Of a stretch of 64,000 nt of DNA, positions 35,000-45,699 are shown piece after piece. The notes under the pieces are model-generated. The model worked only from the letters and a program-made list of their open reading frames with translations. It made no database searches and was not told the DNA's origin. The translations under genes and the position numbers were made by a program. The stretch comes from Polytrichum commune (taxonomy: Eukaryota > Streptophyta > Polytrichopsida > Polytrichales > Polytrichaceae), in the NCBI GenBank assembly GCA_950295325.1, contig OX485806.1:28954001-29018000 (forward strand). The letters run 5' to 3'. Position 1 is the first letter of the stretch. Every line of letters begins with the position of its first letter.

Positions 35000-36030
35000 A
35001 AGTTTAGAGGTTATGAAGCCTTTCATCTTCTTAGACCATCTCACGTATTAAGAAAAAAACAAGCCTTGGACCTTTAATGGTAATACTAATTGTATTTACC
35101 ATACCGTTTAGCTAGAAGGAAGCTTTTTCTTAAGGGGTTGGAGAGGGTGAGACTCAACTCCCCTATTCTCATCTTCTCTTTCTCGCAAATCCAAGTAGAA
35201 GAAAGCTTTGGATATCACGTGTCATCCACAACTGAAAACAATGCAATTCTTTTTGTAGTGTTCTTTGAACTCTTTTGTGTCTTTAAGCAAAGTTACTACA
35301 CTAAACATGATATTTAATGTCACCAATTCTAATAGTCTTGCTCAATACTAATTGTAAACCGCGGTATAATGTCACCAACACTTAATGTTAACCCAACATT
35401 ACTTGTTATTCCTTGTAATTTTGGGGGATTATGGATTTACAGTGTTGCAATTACTTACTAAGTGGGTTTTCATCCAAAATTCAATCATCCATGATAATAT
35501 TTCATCGCAAGTTGGAATATCCATGAATACTATGTGGAACGGTGTCAGTCCCACAAAATATTGTTATGGATATGAATAATGTTATGAACATCTTCTATCT
35601 ATATATAAAATGTTATTAAAATTGATATCCAAAATCATGAATTGTCATTGCCTCCGTACCAAAGGTGTGAATAGGTACAACTTCCAACCAAGTGGATGTT
35701 ACTTTTATTTATTTCTAGCCAATTTAATTTTTGGAGAAATGTCTTTAGAAACCAGTTAAGCCTTTCATATTAGACCATCATACGGTTACGTTTCCAATCA
35801 AACAAAAAAGCCTTAGATTTCTTCAAGAAGGGTTGACATACTTGAGCTGGAAGCCACTGAAGGTCTTTTTAGGGTTTGATGAGGGCCAGGTTCGCTCACT
35901 CTCTTTTTGCGCAGCGCAAAACTTTGCGTAGAATCGTAGCCGAGCTCTTCTCGCCTCGCTCTTTGAGTGGAGGAGAGCTCTGGATACCATGTGTAATGTG
36001 TAGCTGAAAGCAGTGCCGTTCTTTTGCGGT
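34970..36030 (+). repeat. Duplicated 5' flank of the MAT1-like gene
   Basis: About 34970-35240 and 35730-36030 share an ordered set of phrases: 'agcctttcat', 'agaccatc.ta', 'caagcctt', 'cttt.tcgca', 'agctttggata.cacgtgt' against 'agctctggataccatgtgt', 'gctgaaa.cagtgc' and 'gttcttttgcgg' (as 'attctttttgta' in the upstream copy). The upstream copy lacks the MAT1 coding sequence. The two are separated by about 750 bases that include a MITE-like copy at 35290. Confidence 0.6.
35290..35400. mobile_element. Short MITE-like copy of the TTTAGTGTCAC family
   Basis: 'actacactaaacatgatatttaatgtcacc', 'aattctaatagtcttgct' and 'tgtaaaccgcggtataatgtcaccaacact' repeat the order seen at 14351-14470 in the same orientation. 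It sits between the two copies of the MAT1 5' flank. Confidence 0.6.
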
Positions 36031-36087
36031 ATTGCTCAACCTTTCTCGCTCATCCCGGCTCCCGGAATTCGAAACCCTAACTTCGCG

Positions 36088-36636
36088 ATGAACAAGGAGA
36101 TTCAAGTGCGACGTAGGGTACAGAACATCTACAACAGGAGGGAGGAGGATTTCCCCAACCTCCGCGCATACAATGACTACTTGGAGGAGGTGGAGGACAT
36201 CATATTCAACTTGATTGAGGGTGTGGACGTGGCCGTAACGGAGGAGAAGATTGCCAGGTACCAGGAAGAGAATGCGGAGGCAATTGTAGCATCGAGAGCA
36301 CGGAGGGCGGAGGAGGAGGCAGCCGCTCTGCGAACCGAGCAAGGGTATGGAGCTCGATCAACAACGGCACCTGCGACGACAGAGCCTGCGAACGCTGCGG
36401 TTTCTTCATCCATGCCCCCTGCAGGGCAGTATGCTCCTGCGATGTTCTTGCCTCCCAGGCCCACGGGGCAACCGGTTCCGCTCGGAGCCCCTTCGTATAA
36501 TGCGAATGGGGAGCCCGAAGACGAAGAGACCAAGAGAATCAGAGAGGAGCGGGGTCTGCGGGCTGGTGGATGGACAATGGAGCTCAATCGGAGAAGAACC
36601 ATGGAGGAGGCATTCCTTAGCATTTGGGTGAGCTGA
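36088..36636 (+). CDS. MAT1: CDK-activating kinase assembly factor MAT1-like, single exon
   Basis: MAT1 holds together the CDK-activating kinase module of TFIIH, which acts in transcription initiation, DNA repair and cell-cycle control. The 182-residue product has the conserved core NKEIQVRRRVQNIYNRREED, then FPNLRAYNDYLEEVEDIIFNLIEG and the helical KIARYQEENAEAI region, a Pro/Ala-rich linker, and the C-terminal block GGWTMELNRRRTMEEAFLSIW. The N-terminal RING finger of animal and fungal MAT1 is absent, as in the short plant MAT1 proteins I recall. An in-frame stop at 36001-36003 with only GTG before the ATG supports the start at 36088. Unlike the other genes in the window it has no intron. 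It is flanked by a duplicated promoter-like block and followed at once by a tandem array. Confidence 0.88.
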   Translation: MNKEIQVRRRVQNIYNRREEDFPNLRAYNDYLEEVEDIIFNLIEGVDVAVTEEKIARYQEENAEAIVASRARRAEEEAAALRTEQGYGARSTTAPATTEPANAAVSSSMPPAGQYAPAMFLPPRPTGQPVPLGAPSYNANGEPEDEETKRIREERGLRAGGWTMELNRRRTMEEAFLSIWVS

Positions 36637-36654
36637 ATTGGTATCGATTCATCG

Positions 36655-37365
36655 TTCGTGGTGCCTGGTCTTATTGGGGCAATTACTCAATTGACGAAGA
36701 TGCCAGTTGAGGACGATGCCTCTACAAATGTCAGTGATGATGAAGCTGATGGTGAATACATGATTCAGACTGCACTCCCAGCACCCTTCTGTGCATTATA
36801 TCGACGTAGTTATTAGTCAGATGGTGTGCTCATACATTCAAATTCGTCGCTGATGTGGGGACTCCTCGGAGATTGGCTGGTCTTATTGGTGTAATCGCTC
36901 AATAGACGAAGATGTCAGTTGAGGATGCCTCGTCTATCCTGTCAGTGATGAAGCTGGTGGTGGTTACATGGTTCAGACTGCACTCCCAGCACCCTGTTGA
37001 GTTAGGCTTTTGGGGAACTCTCTCATAAGACGTCATAGCTATTAGTCAGATGATGTGCTGATACACACAAATTCCTCGCTGGTGTGGAGATTCTTTGGAG
37101 AGTGGCTGGTCTTATTGTTGCAATCATTCAATAGACGAAGCTGTCAGTTGAGGACGCCTCTTCTATCCTGTCAGTGCTGAAGCTGATGGTGGTTACATGA
37201 TTCAGACTGCACTCCCAGCGCCCTGTTGAATTAGAGTAATTTGGGACTCAATAAGACGTGGTTGCTCCAGTGGAACACTTTTGTGCATTATACCGTCATA
37301 GCTGTTGGTGAATGTGCTAATACACTTGAATTCCTCGTTGGTGTGGGGATTCCTCGGAGCATTCA
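36655..37365 (+). repeat. Three degenerate tandem units of about 220 bp 3' of MAT1
   Basis: Units begin near 36660, 36878 and 37104. Each reads 'ggctggtcttattggtg.aat', 'cgctcaatagacgaagatg', 'tcagttgaggacgcctc', 'gtcagtgatgaagctg.tggtg', 'ttcagactgcactcccagc', 'attagtcagatgatgtgct' and 'cgctggtgtggggattcctc' with small variations. The array starts about 20 bases after the MAT1 stop codon, so its first unit probably forms part of the MAT1 3' UTR. Confidence 0.85.
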
Positions 37366-37907
37366 ATCGTAATCACATGATGCTGGATGCTGAATTAAGC
37401 ATCAAGCGTGCTGAAGATGCGGGATGGCAATCGACTGTCCAAGGTGTGAGTCTCTGGAGTGAGCAAATCCTTTCTATTGCCCAGGACATATGCCACATGT
37501 AAAACTTCAGTAGCAGAGTAGTTGAGATTGGGGACCTCGCATCCCCACCGGTTAATAAAAGAGAGCATCGTGAGTACATCTTCATAAAATCAGAACATAT
37601 GAGGCGGCATTTAGTGGGCATCAAAAGAGAACACCTCAAATGAGGAGGTTATATGTACTTTTTGGACCTGAGTTTCTATAGATTCATAGTGTTCCCAACG
37701 TCAGGTACCTATTGGTTACCTATAAGGTGTGGGATTACATGCTAGGACTGAGCTCTCAAATTTAGACATGGTCGCACATTGTACCAGTTAATTCACCTAA
37801 GTGATAAGCTTCCCACGCAAGGAAGGGACGCCTTTGACCAAGACATCTGGTACTGTGATTGTTTCCTCGATTGTGTCGATGTTGAGATGATTTAAACGAT
37901 AGTGTCT

Positions 37908-37978
37908 GGAATCATGTTTGAGGAATTGCGTCTTTGCCTTGCCGTCTGGGAAAGACGCAATTCCCCAAACATGATTCC
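37908..37978. ncRNA. 28-bp-arm hairpin, possible small-RNA precursor or foldback
   Basis: The arm GGAATCATGTTTGAGGAATT plus GCGTCTTT (37908-37935) and its reverse complement (37951-37978) pair with one mismatch (G:C against A:C) across a 15-base loop. The 28-bp stem is long enough for a short microRNA-type fold, but there is no evidence of expression. Arms this similar could equally come from a recent local inverted duplication or a very short MITE. Confidence 0.4.
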
Positions 37979-39277
37979 GGGCATTTATCCGTGTCCTTCA
38001 CAGATGACTTGTTGCCAGCGAAGGACATCGAGCTTTGGTAGTCCAATACTTGGCACCACGGTTCGCCCTATCCGTGTAAGGATTTCCTTGTTTCTATGCA
38101 AATAGCTTCATCAATTGAATGTTTACAAATGGTACTACATGAAAGGAATACAGATTTACTTCGAGCTCGCAATCTTCCACTAGAGAGAATCTTCCAATCT
38201 CACGCTCCTTGGTGGCTGACGGATGTGAAATCTCCGCTTGTTAGCTACTAAGTTACTGGAGTTCCGCCACGTGCGACAGGAAAGCTAGGGGATGGAAGGT
38301 GGCGAAAGGACAATGCTGTCATGCCGGGGACGAGAGACGTGGGTGTCAAGGGTTCAATTTAAGAGACTGAAGGAGTCGCATCCATTCCCATGCGATGCAT
38401 CTCAACCTCTTCCTTCGACCGACTTCCTCGTCATCCAACAACTCCATTTACACAGGAGCTCAATTACTTCGAGGACAAGAAAGAAGCAATAGCTGAAGTC
38501 CGCATGACTAGTTCGTGGAAACCTGAAGAAAGGTGACATTCCTATGGACTCATCGATTTGTCATCAAGACCTAATGACCCTCTCAAGTTCAGCAAGTGTT
38601 TTGTCAGCCTGTGAGGTCATGAGCTGCTGGGCTTCTTGTAGCTTCTGTCAACACGACTTCACTTGTCAAATCAAAAATTCGCTCAATGCAGCTGCCAAAA
38701 CTCCCATACAAGCATTCCATCACCAGAAACGAAGCCGGTGTCTTTGCTTCCCCAGATCAAATTACTGTGAGGGTTTAGCTTTAATAGAAACCGATCCAAA
38801 AGCAAGCGTCACGGTATTTCTCAAGTAGGTATTGAAGGGATCTCATTGTGGACCGATCGCTGTTCCTGCAAGGGAAAGCTCTCTAAAAGCTTCGACTCAA
38901 AGTGTGCAGTGTGGCAGCATTGTTGAAGTGGAAGAGCGAGTTGCAATAGTAGTATCGTCCTTCCACCAGAAACGAGGAACCTTAAGACCTCTCCTTTTTC
39001 ATTGTCTTCACCTATTGCATCAGTTCTATTTCGAGATGAAGTATAGGCATTAGGCCGAGTGCAGTGGCATCATCGCTTTGACGAAGAACAGGGTTTAAGC
39101 CACTTTGATGAAGTGGTCACTCTTTCTTTCAGATTAAACACAACAACAAAAACTCCCAGGTTGTTGTCATTAGTTAGGGAGTCTTTCAAAACATTTCCCA
39201 GAACAATGTGTGCACATCTGCACCTCCTGGTAGGGATTAGAGGGTAATGGTTCTCTGAGCTGGTAAACAAACACGCA
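37979..39277. other. Region before the F-box gene, function unclear
   Basis: Several moderately long plus-strand open stretches occur, for example 38050-38260 (LRARNLPLERIFQSHAPWWL), 38544-38828 and 38832-39053. I recognise no family in them. The codon-like look of 38050-38260 suggests a fragment of an old gene or retroelement. The last few hundred bases are likely the F-box gene's promoter and 5' UTR. Confidence 0.4.
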
Positions 39278-41306
39278 ATGGAGGTGAAGGTAAAGACGGC
39301 GCGCAGACGGTTCCTCTCGAAACCCAATCTCTTCGAGCAGGAAGCTCCAGCATCTTGCAGTGAAGAGAGACCATCATATCAATCATCATCAACATCCATG
39401 GACCCTGATCTGTGGAGCTTCTTCCCTGCAGACTTGGTTGACAGGGTACTGGCCTGGTTACCTCTCCCAAGTTTCTTCAAATTCCGCGCTGTCTGCCGAA
39501 CATGGAACAACATGATCCACTCACGGAACTTCATTGAAATGTGCGGGCGAAACCCGCCAAGGGACTCCTGGATTCTCATTTTCGCGGACCGGGGCTACCG
39601 CGTGGTATCCGCATACATACCTAAAGAGAACAAGTGGCACAACATCCCACTCTCATTTCTCCCTTTCGACATCTCAGACGTCACAGTCGCGGGCGGGTTG
39701 CTCGTGTTTCGTCTCCACGAAGCGAATGGCGCTTCGAGCGTGTGTGTTTGCAATCCCGTGACGAGCTCGTGGCGAAAATTGCCACCAATGCTCGGAGGCT
39801 GGCGCGATGGCTTGCTTGGCCTCGTTGTCGACAAACAGTCACGCGAGTATAAAATCATTGTGCGAAGCGATTTGTCCCCTGTTTATGATCACGGTTCCGT
39901 GTTGCGCACGGAAATCTACGACTCGACGACGAACCTCTGGATCCGCACCAGCGGGCTCGAGGATGGAATCACAACTGGCCATGCATATTGCAACGGTGTG
40001 CTTTACTTCATGACCTGGGAAACGCGGAGTGGAGTTTACGGCGTCTTTGCTTACAATGTGGGGCAGGGCGCATGGAGCAAAGTGCATGTTCCCATCCCGG
40101 ATTTCATGACTTGCCCGCACGTGGTTGAATGTCAAGGCCGAATTCTGATGGTCGGGGGTTTCGGAAGGTAGAAACCTTAACCTACAACCTCAACAGTCGA
40201 GAACAGCGCCTCTTGCACATGCTCCTCCGAACCTTTTTCTTGAGTGGTTCCGGTCTGTCGCAGAGTCATGCATTACGAAGCATTAGGGTTTTCTAAATGG
40301 AGGCACTATAAGTGGAGAAAATATTAATCTCCTATTGGTTGTGGGTTCATTTAAGCACGCGATACACCACGGGGAGGAAGCGCCACTTGCAAGTGAACCT
40401 TACCCAACATGTGGATATTGGCCTGTAGAGAGTTGGGAGAATAACTCCCAAGTAGGTTAGGACCACACCACTTAGGTAATTGGGAAATCAATCCTTTGCA
40501 TTCACAAGTTTGCACTTGAGCCATGTGACCCGGGACATTATGTGAATGTCCCTTCTTCTTTTTGCCCTTTTGCTAAATATGTTGAACCATGGGAGGGGGT
40601 ATTAGTGCTAACGAGTCAACTTTTGATACAGGACCCAACAAACAGAGTTATTAAGCTAATGATAACCAATCGCATGCAATCTAACACACTTCTTGACACA
40701 AAGATGCACCTACAGGTGCACATAGGTCATGCTATTCCTCCACTTTTTCTTTTTTTTATAAAAGCCATGTGTCATATCCTTTTAATCCTATATACCCTTA
40801 ATTTCAAATGTCTGCAATCAGTCACAAAACCAAAATAGGTGCACCTACCTTACCAAGAGGTTTTACTAATAATTTATACTCTGTCCATACAAACATTTCA
40901 ATATCGGTGGTCCTTGGTCACTAGCAATGCAAGATTTGTCTTGTACAGATCATCTACCAGGGCATGAATGACACACACAAGGTTTTGTTGTTTCAGGAGA
41001 CCGCATTTTGTAACGGAGGGCATCTGTGTGTGGGAGCTTCGGCACAAAACAAAGGACTGGATAGTGGTGCAAAACATGCCTGACAGCTTGTTCAAGGAGC
41101 TCCTGAACAGCTCAAGTTTATTATCATTTAACTGTGTAAGCCATGGTGACATGATTTACTTGAGCAATCGCAAGAGCCCCCAGTTGATTGTCATCTTCAA
41201 CTATGCTCAGAATTTGTGGCAACGAGTGGATTCCTGTATAACACATAACCTCCATCCCATGTACTCGTGGTTTTCTTATTATCCAAGGCTTGATGTCTCC
41301 ATTTAG
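39278..41306 (+). CDS. F-box/kelch-type protein, SCF ubiquitin ligase substrate receptor
   Basis: F-box proteins link a substrate to the SKP1-CUL1 ubiquitin ligase; the target here is unknown. Exons 39278-40167 and 40997-41306 (TAG), 399 aa. The F-box is at residues 46-84 (WSFFPADLVDRVLAWLPLPS, then FFKFRAVCRTWN), with the usual Leu-Pro, Val and Cys-x-x-Trp positions. The rest forms kelch-like or F-box-associated beta repeats, with CNPVTSSWRKLPPM as a typical strand, FMTWETRSGVYG, and VVECQGRILMVGGFGRR across the splice junction. The size and order fit the Arabidopsis F-box/kelch subgroup around At5g15710 and HAWAIIAN SKIRT; I cannot say which is the ortholog. A second in-frame ATG is at 39398, directly before the F-box, and could be the true start. 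The tail-to-tail neighbour is TAF13. Confidence 0.88.
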
Positions 41307-42065
41307 CCCATCCCTAATAAGTGACTACAACCTAATTTTGTGAGTAAATCACTTTAAGCACTACATAACAGAGTAGGGCTCTTCTTGAGGATGCAAAACA
41401 TGGGAGCTCTCCAGACGTCAACATGATTGACATTGGTCACTATCTACTGGGCCCTGCCACCCATGAATCTAAAACTCCTGTGAAGACACGCTGTTCCTTT
41501 GAAGTCGACTAAACCCCCTTCGAGAACAACTCTGTGAAAGAAAGAGGCTTTCTCAACATTATTGGTACTTATGGCGAGTCAACAATAGATGCAATCAGGT
41601 CCTATTACACACACACAACTTCTTAAGGCAGCTTGCAGCAAATTATGTGACATGTAATACTGGCACCAACGACTGAAATCTGGAAGTAATCTTTGCACAG
41701 AAATATTCAGCTGTATTTGATCACCTCATATAGAATAATTATTTTGACCACTGAAGACACAGACAACACTGGGATTGGCTTAGAGGACCACTGCCTTTCT
41801 CCAAGGAGTACAACAGGCATGTGAGATATATCTGCTCCTTCATAGAAAGACTACACTGAGGAATATGTTGCCAATCTTCCAGAAAAATGTGTAGCCACAA
41901 GTTTTCATGCACAAAACAGAATAGTTCGGAGAGGCATACACAAATAGAGAAATAACAGAAGTCCTTGCTTTACAAGGATAAGGTGGATATTCTCTGATAT
42001 AAGTCAATTATGGTACATTGGTGCCGTGAATCAAAGGAAACATTTACACTATAAAATTCAGCTAA
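41307..42065. other. Gap between the convergent F-box and TAF13 genes
   Basis: Contains the 3' UTRs of both genes. The part 41380-41620 has a long plus-strand stretch with only one stop in one frame (HYLLGPATHESK, then ERGFLNIIGTYGE). It does not resemble a family I know and may be a gene relic. Confidence 0.4.
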
Positions 42066-43619
42066 TCAAAATTCTGTGGCCAGCTTGTCCTCATCTAGCT
42101 CAAAAGCTTTGCGAGCTCTCTTGAGTTCCTCATTCATTGCCAACAGCTCCTTTACTCTTGCAAACTTGGGAGCATCCTGCATTTCAGCACCAAATAAACC
42201 ATGAGTTGTAGAAAGTAGGGCTGGGACACAAAGGTACCAATCCCATAACCATGCAGAGGCATCCATCCCCATAGGCACATTCCTCATGGTAGGACTTAAT
42301 GAATCTCTTCCATAAGAATAACAATTGAACATCTCAGCCCAAATCATAATTCAAGACTGATACTCCTGGGTCTACACCAAGCTGAACACACTTACAACTA
42401 CACGCCTTCAAAATGTCCATCCCAAGAGATTACAATGTCCTCAGAAAAAAATGATCTAGAACTGCTTTAAGCACTACAATAACGCTATTACTCATGACAA
42501 TCCAGAAGATTATAAGGAGGAGTAAGTAGCACACCTTCCGAACGAGGAACATAATGTCCTCTGTTGTAAGCTTGCCCCTCCTTGATGCCACATCTTGCGA
42601 TTTATGAACCTGCACACAGACGGCAATGCATCCCAGGATTTTAAACATAGCACTCCCATAGAAATTCCAATGTTACAAAAAGTAGGTCCCATGCATCTGG
42701 GTTAGTCAAACGTATGCCAATTCGCAACAGGCTAGATTTCCACAACCTAATCATGCCGAAGAACACATGATCTATGTGATTCTAAGGTTTATAAGGATAC
42801 CGTATCAGTGATGTAGTCAATCAAGATGTCCTCCACCAATGATACTGTCTCCGCCATCGGCTGCAAAATTCAACCACATGTAACATTCGTTTAGTGAAAA
42901 CAACGGTATTATCCAACTATTTGCATTATTATTCAATAGGAAGAAGAGCCAAGAAGCCCTCTGCTTGCAAAGAAATTTGGAACTATTCTCAAACACCATA
43001 TCTACACAATACAACACAATTCGAGAGGTTTGCAAAACCTACATCGGGATCATCACCGAAGCCGTACATCATCAGCCGCACTGCACAACACAACACAAAA
43101 TAGAAACCCGAAAGTGAGAAACCCCATCCTTCACGTAAACCGTGATAAAGAGAGATGACTCCCATGTTGCCACGGGTGTAAATTATGGTGTTGCTTCATC
43201 TTCGAATTGGCCTACGTCCGTATGCAGTCCCCAATTCAAAGAATTAAAGGACCCCAAAGACTACTGACTCATTTCAAAAGTGAACACCTTGAACCAGTGC
43301 GGACAAGCCCAGGGTTCCCAGATGATTGGTTATAAAAACATCAGGTTCACCCACTACAATTGGATGGACCAGAGGTGGTAGGGCGCACCGGAAAGCGCGT
43401 GCTACGAAGGTCACTGCGGCCATAAACCGTGATAATTCTTCTTGGTAATTCTTGGAAGAGAAGCATTGGAGAAGGGGGAGAAAACTCACAATCTTTGCTG
43501 AAGATGCCTCGTTTCCTTTTGAGCGAGCCATCGGCCGCTTGAGGAGCGTTGGTGCTCTTAGATTTGTTATTGCCTCCTGCTCCTTCTGCGTTGTTGGTGC
43601 CTCCTGTCATCCCCGCCAT
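42066..43619 (-). CDS. TAF13: TFIID subunit TAF13
   Basis: TAF13 pairs with TAF11 through a histone fold inside the general transcription factor TFIID and acts in the nucleus. Exons (5' to 3'): 43619-43490, 43080-43043, 42860-42801, 42609-42535, 42176-42066 (TGA); 137 aa, phases consistent. Family blocks: RLMMYGFGDDPD, PMAETVSLVEDILIDYITDT, SRRGKLTTEDIMFLVRK, and DAPKFARVKELLAMNEELK followed by RARKAFELDED. The N-terminal 40 residues are a low-complexity Gly/Asn/Ser/Lys tail. Length is close to the family's usual 125-140. The start at 43619 is the first ATG of exon 1 in a good context. A large foldback begins about 50 bases upstream of it, so the promoter is inside or next to that element. 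Confidence 0.95.
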
Positions 43620-43671
43620 AGCCAACTGAACCCTAAATCTTCGCCAGGCTCGCGTTGTCACTTAAGGACCT

Positions 43672-44985
43672 CTGCAGTAGGAGGACGTTAAATACACCCC
43701 AACGAACTTTTCGGGGGGGAATATTTTGTAACGGGGCAGGGTTTCGAATTTTTTTCTGCACCCGACCGAAAACGGCTGCCCGCCCGCCCGATTTCAAAAA
43801 CAAAATTGTACTTGGGTTTTTGAAGGCTACTTGTCCACAAATCCCATATTGAGTGCACTTCATTTTCAAGGTCTCAAATCCAATATATATGTTCACTTTC
43901 ATTGAGTAAATAAGCAATTGACTAGATTTCATTTTCAAAATGAAACCGCTCATAAAACATGTAATTAACTTGGAAGTCAACAATATTACAAAATCCTCAT
44001 TTGCACTGAGGTTATAATTTTTATCACTTGCAATTCAAAGGGACTTTGTCATTCTAAAATGAAACTAAAATTAATGATTTTTATTTTATTTTCGAATAGT
44101 TTAATATAATATATAATATAGTTAATACCTTCTACTATCACAAAGTTTTCATATGCAATTAAACTAGTTAAGTAAGATTGATTGCAACTAAGTCTAATAT
44201 ATTTTGATTAATCCTAATTAATCCCAATTAAATCAGAATATATGCTTACCAAATTAATTAAGCCTAATTAATCATAAATTATATAACCTGGAGTTAATTC
44301 CATTTAAATCATGATTAATTCCAGTAAGTACATTTTATAATTAATTAGGGTTAATTAATTTGGTACGCATATTTTGTGATTTAATTGGGCTTAAATAGGA
44401 TTAATCAGAATATATTAGACTTAGTTGCATTCAATCCTACTTAACTAGTTTAAATGCGTATGAAAACTTTGTGATAGTAGAAGGTATTAAAAATATATTA
44501 GATATTAGATATTTTATTAGATATTTTATTCTTATTCTTATTACTTTTACTTTTACTTTTTTTTTAAAAAAAATTAATAAATTTTAGTTTCATTTTAGAA
44601 TGACAAAGTCCCTTTGAATTGTAAGTGATAAAAATTATAACCTCAGTGCTAATGAGGATTTTGTAATATTTTTGACTTCCAAGTTAATTACATGTTTTAT
44701 TGGCGGTTTCATTTTGAAAATGAAATCTAGTCAATTGCTTATTTACTCAATGGAAGTGAACATATATATATTGGATTTGAGACCTTGAAAATGAAGTGCA
44801 CTCAATATGGGATTTGTGGACAAGTAGCCTTCAAAAACCCAAGTACAATTTTATTTTTTAAATCGGGCGGGCGGCCAGCAGTTTTCGGGCGGGTGCAGAA
44901 TAAAAGTCGAAACCTTGCCCCTGACAGAATATCCCCCCCCCCGAAAAGTTCGTGGGGGGGTACTTAACGTCCTCCGTAGATAATG
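43672..44985. mobile_element. Large foldback element, arms of about 600-650 bp
   Basis: The left arm (about 43672-44285) and right arm (about 44330-44985) are inverted copies across a spacer of about 45 bases. Shared phrases, left and right: 'gaggacgttaaat' with 'tacttaacgtcctc'; 'tttcaaggtctcaaatccaa' with 'ttggatttgagaccttgaaa'; 'gggactttgtcattctaaaa' with 'ttttagaatgacaaagtccc'; and 'ctagttaagtaagattgatt' with its inverse. Divergence is low, roughly a base in every 12-15. No protein signal, so it is non-autonomous. A transcript would form a very long stem. It is next to the TAF13 start. Confidence 0.9.
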
Positions 44986-45029
44986 CCACCTTAAATCATT
45001 TTTATAGCCTTCATTACTTACTTCCTTTA

Positions 45030-45125
45030 ATAATAGTTGCCCCCGCCTCTGCCCGCCCTGCCCTAGCCTCTGTCTGCCCCGCCTGCCCGAACTAGCTGCC
45101 CGCTCCGCCCTGCCCGCCCCGCCAG
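45030..45125 (+). repeat. C-rich simple-sequence tract
   Basis: A pyrimidine-rich low-complexity run made of 'ctgcccgccctgccc'-like units, directly outside the right arm of the foldback. Similar 'gcccgcccgcccg' motifs occur within both arms near 43785 and 44865, so the tract may be an expanded piece of the same element. Confidence 0.6.
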
Positions 45126-45394
45126 ACAGAGTGATGAGAGACGGCGTGATGGGTCTCGTCGTCGTCATGAAAGCCCACTGCGGCAGCTTTCTCCTTCCAA
45201 GCCTTCATTTCCTCCTGCATTTCAAAATTCATCTTCCTAATCCTCTCCTCATCAATGCAGCAACATCTTTCTCCTTTCATCCTACAAGTTCCACCTGGAG
45301 AAGTATGCAAAATATGACTCCTTCACGGAGTTGTGGATTCTTCTGAAATGAGAGGTCATTTTCCTAAAGCTTTGAACTTCAATTGGTCAATTCT

Positions 45395-45610
45395 CAAACT
45401 CAACCAGTTCATCCTATGAAATTGTACAATGTGAAGGTTGTTAAGGGGGATGCCACCACCGTTGTTGATCCTTCAGATCGCCTTGCAGTAAGTCGGTCAA
45501 GTCTCAAACTCAACCAGTTCATCCTGTGAAATTGTGCAATGTGAAGGTTGTTAAGGGGGATGCCACCACCGTTGTTGATCCTTGAGATCGCCTTGCAGTA
45601 AGGGGGGCGT
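45395..45610 (+). repeat. 110-bp direct duplication
   Basis: Two adjacent copies, 'gtctcaaactcaaccagttc' then 'atcctgtgaaattgtgcaatg', 'tgaaggttgttaagggggat' and 'gccaccaccgttgttgatcc', start near 45390 and 45500 and match almost exactly, including 'agatcgccttgcagtaag'. The open frame across one copy ends in stops, so this is not an active gene. It may be a duplicated retrotransposon piece. Confidence 0.85.
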
Positions 45611-45699
45611 ATCCTCACACCTATGGCCAGCCCTTGGTGCAATTGATACCAAGCTCTGAGTCTATTATTGCAGTCAAGCATGCTCCTCTTAGGTTTGTA

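Noticed and set aside
35896-36623. Two 148-codon minus-strand open frames
   Set aside because: They are antisense shadows of the GC-richer MAT1-like exon.
38544-39053. Possible extra coding exons before the F-box gene
   Set aside because: The open frames do not resemble a known protein and the F-box ATG at 39278 (or 39398) already gives a full-length family member.
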